Origin: DASSBR01 sp035708085 | GTDB lineage: Bacteria; Pseudomonadota; Gammaproteobacteria; Natronospirales; DASSBR01 | DNA: 64,000 nt | NCBI GenBank assembly: GCA_035708085.1 | Contig: DASSTE010000028.1 | Span: 1 to 64,000 of the forward strand | Direction of reading: 5' to 3' | Part shown: piece by piece, positions 7,798-16,480 of the stretch | How the letters are laid out: the number at the start of each line of letters is the position of its first letter | How positions within the stretch are numbered: the first letter of the stretch is position 1 | Notes under the pieces: generated by a model | Database searches by the model: none | Told to the model about the DNA's origin: nothing | What the model saw: the letters and a program-made list of their open reading frames with translations, nothing else | Program-made: the position numbers and the translations under genes

Positions 7798-7803
7798 TAT
7801 ACT
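7798..7803 (+). promoter_or_regulatory. Candidate -10 (TATACT) for galE
   Basis: TATACTTCC lies 31 bases before the galE ATG, immediately after the repeat element. Any -35 would fall in or beside the repeat; no TTGACA-like hexamer is seen. The same TATACTTCC string lies upstream of two methyltransferase genes (reverse strand near 20.8 kb and 25.38 kb). Confidence 0.4.
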
Positions 7804-7833
7804 TCCCGGCTCAATCAACTCCTGGGTGAAAGA

Positions 7834-8826
7834 ATGTCGAAGAAAGGGATTTTGGTTACCGGCGGCGCGGGCTACATCGGCAGCCACGTCGTGCGCCAGC
7901 TTGGCGAAAGCGGCGAACGAGTGGTCGTGCTGGACGATCTGTCCACCGGATTTGCCTCCGCTGTGCTGCACGGCGAACTGGTCGAGGGCAGCACCGGCGA
8001 CAAGGCGCTGATCGAGCGCCTGCTGGACGAGCATGACGTCGATACCGTCATGCACTTCGCGGCCAAGACAATCGTGCCGGAGTCGGTCGCGGACCCGCTC
8101 AAGTATTACCGCAACAACACCTGCAATACGGAGACGCTGCTGGAGTGCTGCGCGGCGGCCGGTGTGAAGCATTTTGTGTTCTCCTCCACCGCTGCGGTCT
8201 ACGGCATTCCCGCGTCGGGCTCGGCGTCCGAGGACACGCCGACTGCGCCGATCAATCCTTACGGCACATCCAAGCTGATGTCGGAATGGATGTTGCGCGA
8301 TCTGTCGGCGGCGACGTCGCTCAAGCATGTGGCATTACGTTATTTCAACGTGGCGGGCTCCGATCCGGGCGGGCGCATCGGCCAGTCGACGCCCCGGGCG
8401 ACGCTGCTGATCAAGGTGGCCTGCGAAGCCGTTGTCGGCAAGCGCCCTTACCTGTCGATCTTCGGCACCGATTACGACACGCCGGACGGTACCGGCGTGC
8501 GCGATTACATTCACGTCGAGGATCTGGCGACCGCGCATTTGTGCGCGCTGCGTTACCTGCGCGACGGCGGCGACTCGACCACGCTGAATTGCGGCTACGG
8601 CCACGGCTACAGCGTGCGCGAGGTGCTGAGTACGGTCGAAGCCGTGGCCGGCGTGAAGCTGGATATTCGCGAGGAAGCGCGCCGCGCCGGCGATCCGCCG
8701 CTGCTGGTAGCGCGTGCGGACCGTGTGCGCGAGGTGCTTGGCTGGCAGCCGGAGCACGACGATCTCGAGCGGATTGTTGCGACCAGTCTGGCTTGGGAGC
8801 GGAAGTTGGCAAACGTAAGTCGCTAG
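7834..8826 (+). CDS. galE: UDP-glucose 4-epimerase
   Basis: 330-residue short-chain dehydrogenase-type epimerase that interconverts UDP-glucose and UDP-galactose, supplying precursors for the polysaccharide. It has the NAD-binding GGAGYIGSH near the N-terminus, the catalytic Ser in VFSSTAAVYG, the Tyr-Lys pair in NPYGTSKL, RYFNVAG, and the C-terminal TGVRDYIHVEDL. I start at MSKKGILVTGG, 15 codons inside the open frame, with GGTGAAAG upstream. The last codons (AGT CGC TAG) are part of the downstream repeat element, so the element supplies the stop codon. The gene reads opposite to its neighbours on both sides. Confidence 0.96.
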   Translation: MSKKGILVTGGAGYIGSHVVRQLGESGERVVVLDDLSTGFASAVLHGELVEGSTGDKALIERLLDEHDVDTVMHFAAKTIVPESVADPLKYYRNNTCNTETLLECCAAAGVKHFVFSSTAAVYGIPASGSASEDTPTAPINPYGTSKLMSEWMLRDLSAATSLKHVALRYFNVAGSDPGGRIGQSTPRATLLIKVACEAVVGKRPYLSIFGTDYDTPDGTGVRDYIHVEDLATAHLCALRYLRDGGDSTTLNCGYGHGYSVREVLSTVEAVAGVKLDIREEARRAGDPPLLVARADRVREVLGWQPEHDDLERIVATSLAWERKLANVSR

Positions 8827-8949
8827 GACTAAGTCGCTAGGACTGAGTAAAGAGACGCGACTTCTGACTCAGTCCTGGCGACTAGCGACTAGCGACTTTC
8901 TCAGTCCTAGCGACTAGCGACTAGCGACTTTTCTCAGCCCTGGCGACTA
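8818..8949. repeat. Heptamer-based repeat element, copy 2 (downstream of galE)
   Basis: Fills the whole space between galE and prsT. It contains AGTCGCTAGGACTGAGTAAA, the inverted repeat AGGACTGAGT (8839-8848) with ACTCAGTCCT (8867-8876), and then repeated GCGACTA units. It matches copy 1 in reverse orientation over roughly 60 bases. Both the galE stop (TAG) and the prsT stop (TAG on the minus strand) are built from repeat sequence. Confidence 0.9.
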
Positions 8950-11715
8950 TTTGAGTCCCGAATAAAGCTTCTCCGCCGCATCACGCGCGGCGAACTTGTT
9001 TTTCGACGCCAGCACCTTTGCGAGCAGCTCGCGCGCTTCGGTCTTGTCGCCCGTCTGCGCCAGCGCCGACGCAAGGTGATAACGCACCGCCGGCGATTTC
9101 GGCGTCTGCTTGACCGCTTCGCGCAGGATCGCGACCGCCTTCTTCGGCTGGCCCGTCTGCAGCAGCGCCCAGCCGAGCGTATCGGTCACCTCCCCCGCTT
9201 TCGGCGCGAGCTTGTGCGCCTGTTGCGCGTACTCCACCGCCTTCGCGTCGTGGTGCAGGCTGTAGAGCCACGCCATGTTGTTCAGCGCGGCGACATTGTG
9301 CGGGTACTTGTCGATGACCTTCGCGTACTGCGCCAGCGCCTTGTCGTTCTTGTCGATGCTCATGTAATAGTCGCCGAGCGCCGAGCGCAACGCGGCATCG
9401 TCCGGATGCGCCTTGAGCCAGGCGAGCACGGCGCCGTCGGCGCCTGACAGGCGTCCGGCGCTCGCGGCGGTGATCTCCTTTGCCACCAGCGCGCGGGTCT
9501 GCCGGTGTTTCAGCGCTGACCGATACGCCTTGACCGCATCGTCGTACTGGTGGTCCAGCACTTCGAGGTCGCCCTCCAGCACATAGGATGTGGCCGGGTA
9601 TTTGTCGCGCAGGCTCTTCGCCAACCCGATGGCCTCGTACAGGCGGCCGGATTGAAGTTGCGCCAGCGCGTACAGCGACACGGCCGGCACGTAATCGGGG
9701 TTGGTGTCGACAACTTTTTCCAGTTCTTCGCGGGCCGCGCCGAATTGCCCATCGGCGATTTCGGCGCGCGCGAGGTTGGTGCGAAAGCCGGGGGATTTCG
9801 GCTCGTTTTCCACGGCTTTCTTGAAGCTGTCGATCGCCGCGTCCTTGTCGCCGGTATTGAGCTGCGCGATGCCGAGCGCGTTCATGACGATGCCGCTGTC
9901 GGGCGCGATGTCGGCCGCTTCCTGGGCGATTTGGAGCGCTTGTTTGGCCTCGCCGCGGCTGGTGTAGTAGCGCACCAGCAACAGCCGTGGAGTCACCGCT
10001 TTGGGGTCGACGACCCGGGCCTTCTTGACCCATTTGAGCGCCTCGTCGGCGTGCCCCTGCGCGTCTTCGGCGCGCGCCAGGCCGACCATCGCGCGCGCCG
10101 ACTTCGGCTGCCGCGCGATGGCTTCCTTGTAGTAATCGGCGGCGGTGTCGTACTGCTTGTTGTCGAAGGCGAGTTGCGCGAGGCTCAAACGCGCCAGTTC
10201 GTTATCCGGGTCAAGCTTGAGCGCCTGCTCGAATTGCGCTTTCGCCGCATCGTTCTTGCCCGCCACGCGCAGCGTGCCGCCCAGCAGGACGTGCGGCTGC
10301 GCATCTTTCGGATGCGCCTTGACGAGCGCCTGCGACTTCGACATCGCGTCCTTGATCTTGCCCTGGCGCAGCAGCGCGACGATCAGCAGTTGCTCACGGC
10401 TGTAGTCGGTCTTGGCGCCCGCCTTTTCCGGCATTTTTTCCAGCAGTGCAATTGCCGTTTGCGGCTTGCCCGTCATGATGTAGTGCCGCGCGAACTGCAG
10501 ACCCTGCGATTCGTTCTTGGGCGTCGGCACGTCTGAAATCACCTTGGCGTTCGGGCCGGGATGGCTGCCGGCCTTGGACATCATCGCCAGCAGTTGCGCG
10601 TCGGTGTACTGGTCGCCGGCGACCGGCCGCAGCACCTGGAGCGCCTGCTCCTGCTGGCCGCTCTTATACAACGTCAGCGCCAGGAGCTTGCGCGCCTTGA
10701 CGTTGTTCGGCGCGATGCCGATGACGTTGCTCAAGTGCATTTCTGCCTGGCCGTAACGAGCCTGGGCGTAGGCCACCGCACCAAGCAGCAGTTGTGCCGA
10801 AATGCTGTCGGGCGACACCTTGAGCACGCGCTGCAGTCGCGATTCGGCGATCTCGTAGTGGCCGAGCTTGTAGGCGACCAGCGCGCGCAGGTAGTTGGAA
10901 AACGGCTGATCGGGTGACGCGTCGTTCAGTTCTTTCAGGTTGGTGAGTGCCGCCTGCAGCTTGTCGTCCTGGATCTGGGCCTGTGCCAGGCGTGCGCGCG
11001 CCATGAACGATTCCTGCGGCAGCAGCGTCGGCTCGGCGTTGGCCAGCGCGACCTTGTAGGCGTCTTCCGCTTTGCCGTAGTCGCCGTGCGTCAGCGCCAT
11101 TGTCGCCGTCAGCAGCCAGGCGCGCGGATCCTTCGGCTTTTTCTGCTTGACCTGTTGCACCAGGTCTTCGGCACGCGCCCGATCCTTGTTGGCGAGCGCA
11201 ACCTTGGCAAGGCCCAGCGTCGCGTCCGTTGCACTCGGCTCGATCTGCAGCGCGGCGTCGAAGCTCTTTTTTGCCTGACCCGGTTTGTCGGAAGCGAGGT
11301 AGGCCTCGCCGCGCAGGATCATGAGCCGCGCGCGATCGGCCGTGTTGCGCACCACGTCCGGCTTGAGTTCGGTGAGCAGTTTTTCGCTCTCCCCCTGGAT
11401 CAGCAGCGCACGCGCGAGCGGCACCGCGACTTCGCCTTTCGAAACGCCGTACTTTTCAGCCTTGCGCAGGTCGGTTTCGGCGTCGGCGGGACTGCCGAGC
11501 ATCAGCGACGCGCGGCCCAGCATCAGCCAGGCTTCGCCGTTCTCGGGCTGATTCTGCAGCAGGTTTTTGAGTTGAATCAGCGAGGTGCGGTATTCGCTGG
11601 TGGTCGTGCTTTGGCGCGCCTGCGCGATTATCTCGCGCTCGGATTGATTGCATCCGACCAGCGCAAACGCAAGCGCGAGCGCGACGAGTAATTTGATCGA
11701 ACCTTTCGTTTCCAT
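8947..11715 (-). CDS. prsT: PEP-CTERM system TPR-repeat lipoprotein PrsT
   Basis: 922-residue TPR-rich lipoprotein matching the PrsT family that accompanies PrsK/PrsR in XrtA (exosortase A) genomes. Signal peptide and lipobox LVGC (Cys22) place it in a membrane facing the periplasm. Most of the protein is tandem TPR units, with consensus pieces such as NGEAWLMLGRASLMLG, DAQPHVLLGGTLRVAG, VMNALGIAQLNTG and ALNNMAWLYS. GGGAG lies 6 bases before the ATG. It is 29 bases downstream of prsR in the same direction, so prsK-prsR-prsT is probably one operon. Its last codon abuts repeat sequence that provides the stop. Confidence 0.93.
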   Translation of the reverse strand: METKGSIKLLVALALAFALVGCNQSEREIIAQARQSTTTSEYRTSLIQLKNLLQNQPENGEAWLMLGRASLMLGSPADAETDLRKAEKYGVSKGEVAVPLARALLIQGESEKLLTELKPDVVRNTADRARLMILRGEAYLASDKPGQAKKSFDAALQIEPSATDATLGLAKVALANKDRARAEDLVQQVKQKKPKDPRAWLLTATMALTHGDYGKAEDAYKVALANAEPTLLPQESFMARARLAQAQIQDDKLQAALTNLKELNDASPDQPFSNYLRALVAYKLGHYEIAESRLQRVLKVSPDSISAQLLLGAVAYAQARYGQAEMHLSNVIGIAPNNVKARKLLALTLYKSGQQEQALQVLRPVAGDQYTDAQLLAMMSKAGSHPGPNAKVISDVPTPKNESQGLQFARHYIMTGKPQTAIALLEKMPEKAGAKTDYSREQLLIVALLRQGKIKDAMSKSQALVKAHPKDAQPHVLLGGTLRVAGKNDAAKAQFEQALKLDPDNELARLSLAQLAFDNKQYDTAADYYKEAIARQPKSARAMVGLARAEDAQGHADEALKWVKKARVVDPKAVTPRLLLVRYYTSRGEAKQALQIAQEAADIAPDSGIVMNALGIAQLNTGDKDAAIDSFKKAVENEPKSPGFRTNLARAEIADGQFGAAREELEKVVDTNPDYVPAVSLYALAQLQSGRLYEAIGLAKSLRDKYPATSYVLEGDLEVLDHQYDDAVKAYRSALKHRQTRALVAKEITAASAGRLSGADGAVLAWLKAHPDDAALRSALGDYYMSIDKNDKALAQYAKVIDKYPHNVAALNNMAWLYSLHHDAKAVEYAQQAHKLAPKAGEVTDTLGWALLQTGQPKKAVAILREAVKQTPKSPAVRYHLASALAQTGDKTEARELLAKVLASKNKFAARDAAEKLYSGLK

Positions 11716-11744
11716 CTTCGACTCCCAATCTGTTCCTTGAAAGA

Positions 11745-13091
11745 TTATTCGGTGGCGATAGCGTGCTTGCCGAGCAGGTCGTACAACGTCGGCCGGGTGA
11801 TGCCGAGCATGTCGGCCGCTTTCGAGATGTTGCCCTCGGCGACCAGCATCGCCTTCTGGATCGCGCGGCGCTCGGCGTCCGTACGAACCTGGCGCAGGTT
11901 GACGGCAATCGGTGCGCCGTCGGCCCGGTCGAGCCCCAGGTCGTCGGCGTCGACCTGGCTGCCTTCGGCCATGATGACCGCACTGTTGATGCGGTTTTCC
12001 ATTTCGCGCACGTTGCCGGGCCAGCGGTATGCCTCGATGGCCTGCACCGCGTCGGCGGTAAAGCCGCGCAGCGGTCGGCCGTGGCGCTCGCTGTAGCGAT
12101 CGAGCAGGCTGCGCGCGAGTACGATTGCGTCACCGCGGCGCTCGCGCACCGGCGGAATGTTGATTACGACTTCGCCGATGCGGTAGTACAGATCCTCGCG
12201 GAACTTCTTGTCGTCGATCAGCTTGCGCAGGTCCTGGTGCGTCGCCGACACGATGCGCACATCGACGGGGATTTCCTCGCGGCCGCCGACCCGTTCGACG
12301 ACACGCTCCTGCAGGAAGCGCAGCAGCTTGGCCTGCAGACTCAACGGCATGTCGCCGATTTCGTCGAGGAACAGCGTGCCGCCATCGGCATGTTCGACCT
12401 TGCCGCGCGTCTGTTTCGCAGCGCCGGTGAACGCGCCCTTCTCGTACCCGAACAGTTCGCTTTCGAGCAGGTTTTCCGGAATGGCGGCGCAGTTGATCGC
12501 GACGAACGGCCCGTCGCAGCGCGGGCCGAGCTTGTGCAACGCGCGGGCGAACAGTTCCTTGCCGGTGCCGGTTTCGCCGAGCAGCAGAATCGTCGCGTCG
12601 GTCGGCGCGACCTTTTCGACCAGGCGGCAGGTTTTGAGCATCGCGTCGCTCGCGCCGACGATGCCGTCGAGCGGCGAACTCTGCTGGCGGCGCAGCTTGC
12701 GATTCTGCTCTTCGAGGTCGTACATCTTGTAGGCGCGCTCGATCAGCAGGTGCAGCGTGTCGATGTCGATGGGCTTGGAATAGAAATCGTAGGCGCCGAG
12801 GCCGACCGCGCGGATCGCGTTGTCGCGGTCGCCGTTGCCGGTAACGACGATGACCTTGGTGTGCGCGGCGAAGCCGAGAATTTCCTGCAGCGTTGCGAAA
12901 CCTTCGCCGACGCCGTTCGGGTCCGGCGGCAGGCCGAGGTCCTGCACGACGACCGGCGGCTCGTGACGGCGCATCGCGGAAAGCGCCGTGTCGCGATTTT
13001 CGGCAATCACCACGTCGTAGTCGTCAAGGCTCCAGCGCAGCTGGCTCTGCAGGCCGGCATCGTCTTCGACGATGAGCAGCTTGCGGCTCAA
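11745..13091 (-). CDS. prsR: PEP-CTERM-box sigma-54 response regulator PrsR
   Basis: 448-residue NtrC-type regulator. The receiver domain is at about residues 1-120 with acidic pocket VEDD and phosphoacceptor Asp51 (VVVQDLGLPPDP). The AAA+ domain follows with Walker A GETGTGKE, GAFTGA for sigma-54 contact, and GGTLFLDEIGD. The C-terminal helix-turn-helix is NISKAADMLGITRPTLYDLL. PrsR activates sigma-54 promoters of PEP-CTERM genes. I start at a TTG at 13091 because it overlaps the prsK stop (TTGA), fits the family N-terminus SRKLLIVED and gives the usual length; the open frame upstream is the antisense-like tail of prsK. Confidence 0.94.
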   Translation of the reverse strand: MSRKLLIVEDDAGLQSQLRWSLDDYDVVIAENRDTALSAMRRHEPPVVVQDLGLPPDPNGVGEGFATLQEILGFAAHTKVIVVTGNGDRDNAIRAVGLGAYDFYSKPIDIDTLHLLIERAYKMYDLEEQNRKLRRQQSSPLDGIVGASDAMLKTCRLVEKVAPTDATILLLGETGTGKELFARALHKLGPRCDGPFVAINCAAIPENLLESELFGYEKGAFTGAAKQTRGKVEHADGGTLFLDEIGDMPLSLQAKLLRFLQERVVERVGGREEIPVDVRIVSATHQDLRKLIDDKKFREDLYYRIGEVVINIPPVRERRGDAIVLARSLLDRYSERHGRPLRGFTADAVQAIEAYRWPGNVREMENRINSAVIMAEGSQVDADDLGLDRADGAPIAVNLRQVRTDAERRAIQKAMLVAEGNISKAADMLGITRPTLYDLLGKHAIATE

Positions 13092-15196
13092 CGGAGCACC
13101 TCTCCGGCCGCGGCGGGCCTCGGTGGCTCTTCGGCCGGGCGGGCCGCAGCCAGCGGCAGGCTGATGGTGAAAGTCGTGCCCTGCCCCGGTCGGCTCGCCA
13201 CGTCCACGCTGCCGCCGGCGGCCGTCACGTACTCGCGCACCTGGTAGGCGCCGACGCCCATGCCCTTGCTGGATTTGGTGGTGAAGAACGGCTGGAACAG
13301 CCGTTCGCGTATGAAGTTGGCATCCATGCCTTCGCCGTCGTCCCTGACTTGAATTATGGCGTTGTCGCCGCTTCGTGCGAGCGACACTGTAACATGCCCA
13401 TCCCCGGGCGTCGCATCCTGCGCATTGCGGATGACGTGTCCCAAGATAGCACAAAAGCGATCGGCCTCAACTTCGATGCAGAGATTTTCATCGCCGGACT
13501 CGAGCTGCGGGATCGGTCGGCGGTCGCGCGTCTCGTCGATCGCGCGCGTGAGCAGCTCGTGGGCCACGACGCGCCGCGGCCGGCCGGCATCGTCGCCGCG
13601 GCGCAGCTGCTCCAGCAGGCGGTTCATGCGGTCCACCGAGTTGCCGATCGTTTTGATCATGTCGTCGATGAATGCCGGGTTGCGCTTGTGCTTGCCGGCG
13701 TTGACGACCATCAGCGACTGCTGGGCAGCGAGATTCTTGAGGTCGTGCATGACGAACGCGGTGAGGCGGTTGTAGCCTTCGAACTGGCGCGCCTCGGCGA
13801 GCTTGCGCGCGCTTTCCTCATGGCCGAGGTAGCTCGCAACCTGGCGGCCGGCGGTCTTGAGCAGGTCCAGGTCTTCCCAGTCGAGCGGGCGTTTCGAGCG
13901 CGAGCGCGCGAGCACCACGAAGCCGGTCATTTCGGTGTCCTGCAACAGCGGCACGACGATCCATGCCTGCGGCTGCTGCTCGAGCCAGGCCGGCGGCGTG
14001 ACGCCCGCGTAAGCCGACAGGCCGCGGCGCCATTCCGCTACGTCGAAAATCCATTCGCGCCGTTCGAGAAAGCGGGCAAAGTCGGATTCGACCGGCTCGC
14101 TCGCCTGCTCGTCCGGCTGCATGTTCCAGTTGGCGACGGGGCGGAAGCGGTGCGGATCGGCGCGCATCCACAGCATGCCGCCGGGGCTGTCGGTGATTTG
14201 CGCCAGCGCGAGAATGCTGCGCTTGGCCAGCGGTGTCTGTTCGCTCGGGCGCGCCAGCGTTTCGATCAGGCGCAGCCATTCTTCGCGATAGTCGTAACGG
14301 TAGCTGAAGAAATGCTTGCTGACGAACACGCGCACGCGGGCGCGCGCCTGGCCGGAAAACAGCAGCATCAGCAGCACGACGGCCGCGCCGAACACGAAGA
14401 TAACTTCGGCGAGCGTGCCCCAGGTGCCGCCGTAGAGACGAATGTAATAGCCGCCGGCCGCGACCGCGACGAGATAGATGCCGGCGCCGAGCAGCGTGGT
14501 CGAATAGAAGACCATGCGCCGCGACACGAAAACGTCCAGCGACCATGTCGGGTTGCGTGCCGCGGCGACTGCGAGCAGCGGGACGACCAACGCATCGACG
14601 AGGCCGCGCGCGTTCCACAGCGCGCGGAAGACGCCGTGCAGCATCAGCGCGTACGAGTAGATCACGAGATCGTAGACAAACATCGCGCCGAGGCCGATGC
14701 ACAGGAATTTGATCGCGTAGCGCTGGCTCGCGCGGCTGTTGCGAAAGAGTTGTTCGAGCAGGATCAGGCCGATCAGGGCGAGCATGAACAGGCCGCCGAT
14801 CGGCACGATGGATGCGTATTCGCGCAGGAACGCCGGTGCGGGTTCGTAGGCGACGATCAGTGTGAACGCCAGCAGACCCAGCCACAGCGGATGGACGAAG
14901 TAGCGCAGTTTCGACGGCAGCCAGACGCCGGCCCCGGCGCCGAGCAGGCGTAGCAGGAAGGTAAGCCAGAGGGCGCTGCGGACGATTTCCGCCGCCAGCA
15001 CCCACGCCAGCGGGACGGGCGCAGTATCGGCGCGGCTCAGCGCGAAGGCGAGAAACGCGCTCCAGAGCGCGGTGACCAGTGCCGCCGCGACCATCAGGGC
15101 GCCCTGCAACCGGCCGCGCCAGCTCGTCAGCAGCAAGGCGGTCAGTACCAGAAAGGCGGCCGCCCCGGTCAGATAAGTGGCAACACCTGCTTCCAT
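13088..15196 (-). CDS. prsK: PEP-CTERM system histidine kinase PrsK
   Basis: 702-residue sensor kinase. The N-terminal third is hydrophobic with about eight membrane segments, followed by a GAF-like region (residues near 310-450) and a histidine kinase core. The phospho-acceptor segment is FVMHDLKNLAAQQSLM, and the ATPase lobe has NAQDAT (N box), DDGEGMD (G1) and GMGVGAYQVREY (G2). It should phosphorylate PrsR, whose gene overlaps it by 4 bases (TTGA). The signal sensed is unknown. GAGGGA lies 11 bases before the ATG. Confidence 0.94.
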   Translation of the reverse strand: MEAGVATYLTGAAAFLVLTALLLTSWRGRLQGALMVAAALVTALWSAFLAFALSRADTAPVPLAWVLAAEIVRSALWLTFLLRLLGAGAGVWLPSKLRYFVHPLWLGLLAFTLIVAYEPAPAFLREYASIVPIGGLFMLALIGLILLEQLFRNSRASQRYAIKFLCIGLGAMFVYDLVIYSYALMLHGVFRALWNARGLVDALVVPLLAVAAARNPTWSLDVFVSRRMVFYSTTLLGAGIYLVAVAAGGYYIRLYGGTWGTLAEVIFVFGAAVVLLMLLFSGQARARVRVFVSKHFFSYRYDYREEWLRLIETLARPSEQTPLAKRSILALAQITDSPGGMLWMRADPHRFRPVANWNMQPDEQASEPVESDFARFLERREWIFDVAEWRRGLSAYAGVTPPAWLEQQPQAWIVVPLLQDTEMTGFVVLARSRSKRPLDWEDLDLLKTAGRQVASYLGHEESARKLAEARQFEGYNRLTAFVMHDLKNLAAQQSLMVVNAGKHKRNPAFIDDMIKTIGNSVDRMNRLLEQLRRGDDAGRPRRVVAHELLTRAIDETRDRRPIPQLESGDENLCIEVEADRFCAILGHVIRNAQDATPGDGHVTVSLARSGDNAIIQVRDDGEGMDANFIRERLFQPFFTTKSSKGMGVGAYQVREYVTAAGGSVDVASRPGQGTTFTISLPLAAARPAEEPPRPAAAGEVLR

Positions 15197-15233
15197 GCGA
15201 TGAACGGTCCCTCGTTCGTGTAGCGGCGCTATT

Positions 15234-16379
15234 TTACTCCGTTATTCGCTCGATGCGAGTCAGGAAACGCTTGAGATCGGCTACCACGCGCCCGGCGGTG
15301 CGACCATCCCACTTGTCCGGCGGGCGGTGCGATTCGCGCCTGCCGGCAAGCGCTTCGTCGACCGCCGCCTGCAGCGTGTCGGCGTTGACCAGCCGGTTCG
15401 TGCCCTCGGTGATCGTGATCGGCCGCTCGGTGTTGTCGCGCAGCGTCAGGCACGGGATGCCGAGGTAGGTCGTCTCTTCCTGGATACCGCCGGAGTCGGT
15501 GATAACCAGTTTTGAATCGCTCACCAGTTTCATGAAATCGAGGTAGCCGAGCGGCTCGATCAATTGAATGGGCGCATCGTCGGGAAGCGACAGATCGAAA
15601 TCCGCCATGCGCTGACGGGTGCGCGGGTGTACCGCGAAAACCAGTGGAAGCTTCGCGGCGACCGATTCCAATTCGACCAGCAGGCGCGCGAGGTGGTCGC
15701 GCTCGTCGACGTTGCTCGGGCGGTGCATCGTGACGGCGCCGTAGCCGCGTGGTGTGAGGCCGAGGCGTTCGACGATATTGCTCGAAGCGATCTTGTCGCG
15801 CATCAGTTCGAACGAGTCGATCATGATGTTGCCGACGAACGCGATCTTCGCAGCGTCGACGCCCTCTGCCGCAAGGTTTTCATCGCCGTCCGGCGATGGC
15901 GTCCACAGGCGGTCTGCGATCGCGTCGGTTAACAGCCGGTTGATCTCCTCCGGCATGCGCCGATCGCGACTGCGCAGGCCGGCCTCGAGATGCGCGACGG
16001 GCATGTGCAGCTTGGTCGCAACCAGTGCGCAGGCAAGCGTCGAGTTGACATCACCGACGACGATGACGCAGTCGGGCTCGCGGTCGCGACAGACCTTCTC
16101 GTACTCGATCATGACGCGCGCGGTCTGCTCCGCGTGTGAACCGCTGCCGACGCCCAGATGGATGTCGGGGCGCGGCAGTTCGAGGTCGCGGAAGAAGGCG
16201 TCGGACATGCCCGGGTCGTAATGCTGACCGGTATGCACCAGCTCGACGCGGCACCACGATTCGCGCGCAAGCGCGTGCCACAGCGGCGCGATCTTCATGA
16301 AGTTGGGCCGCGCGGCCGCGATCAGGTGAATGAGGGTTCCGGGTCGAGCGCCGGTGGCGCTGTCCATCGGGGGCGTCAA
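15234..16379 (-). CDS. wecB: UDP-N-acetylglucosamine 2-epimerase (non-hydrolysing)
   Basis: 381-residue WecB-type enzyme making UDP-ManNAc from UDP-GlcNAc. Family motifs: RPNFMKIAPLWHAL, VHTGQHYDPGMSDAFF, VVGDVNSTLA, VAHLEAGLRS, HRPSNVD, ITDSGGIQEE and TERPITITEGTNRLV. The SD-like GAGGGA lies 8 bases before a TTG at 16379; an ATG four codons later (16367) is the alternative start. It reads in the same direction as prsK, 37 bases upstream of it. It would supply ManNAc for polysaccharide repeat units. No UDP-ManNAc dehydrogenase is in the window. Confidence 0.95.
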   Translation of the reverse strand: MTPPMDSATGARPGTLIHLIAAARPNFMKIAPLWHALARESWCRVELVHTGQHYDPGMSDAFFRDLELPRPDIHLGVGSGSHAEQTARVMIEYEKVCRDREPDCVIVVGDVNSTLACALVATKLHMPVAHLEAGLRSRDRRMPEEINRLLTDAIADRLWTPSPDGDENLAAEGVDAAKIAFVGNIMIDSFELMRDKIASSNIVERLGLTPRGYGAVTMHRPSNVDERDHLARLLVELESVAAKLPLVFAVHPRTRQRMADFDLSLPDDAPIQLIEPLGYLDFMKLVSDSKLVITDSGGIQEETTYLGIPCLTLRDNTERPITITEGTNRLVNADTLQAAVDEALAGRRESHRPPDKWDGRTAGRVVADLKRFLTRIERITE

Positions 16380-16434
16380 AACTGCGATCCCTCGCTGATG
16401 TTATATCTGCGCTGCAGGATAGCACTTATCCGAA

Positions 16435-16468
16435 GCCGGCGGGAGCGACCGGAGCCGCGCCCGCCGGC
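16435..16468 (-). terminator. Hairpin after the RIFT-barrel surface protein gene
   Basis: GCCGGCGGG (16435-16443) and CCCGCCGGC (16460-16468) form a perfect 9-base stem with a 16-base loop, starting 13 bases past the stop codon of the gene ending at 16481. No T-run follows on the minus strand, so it may block 3' decay rather than terminate. Confidence 0.4.
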
Positions 16469-16480
16469 ATTCGTCGGAAG

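Noticed and set aside
11763..14953. Long plus-strand open frames over prsR and prsK
   Set aside because: Same composition artefact; the minus-strand genes have full family motifs throughout.
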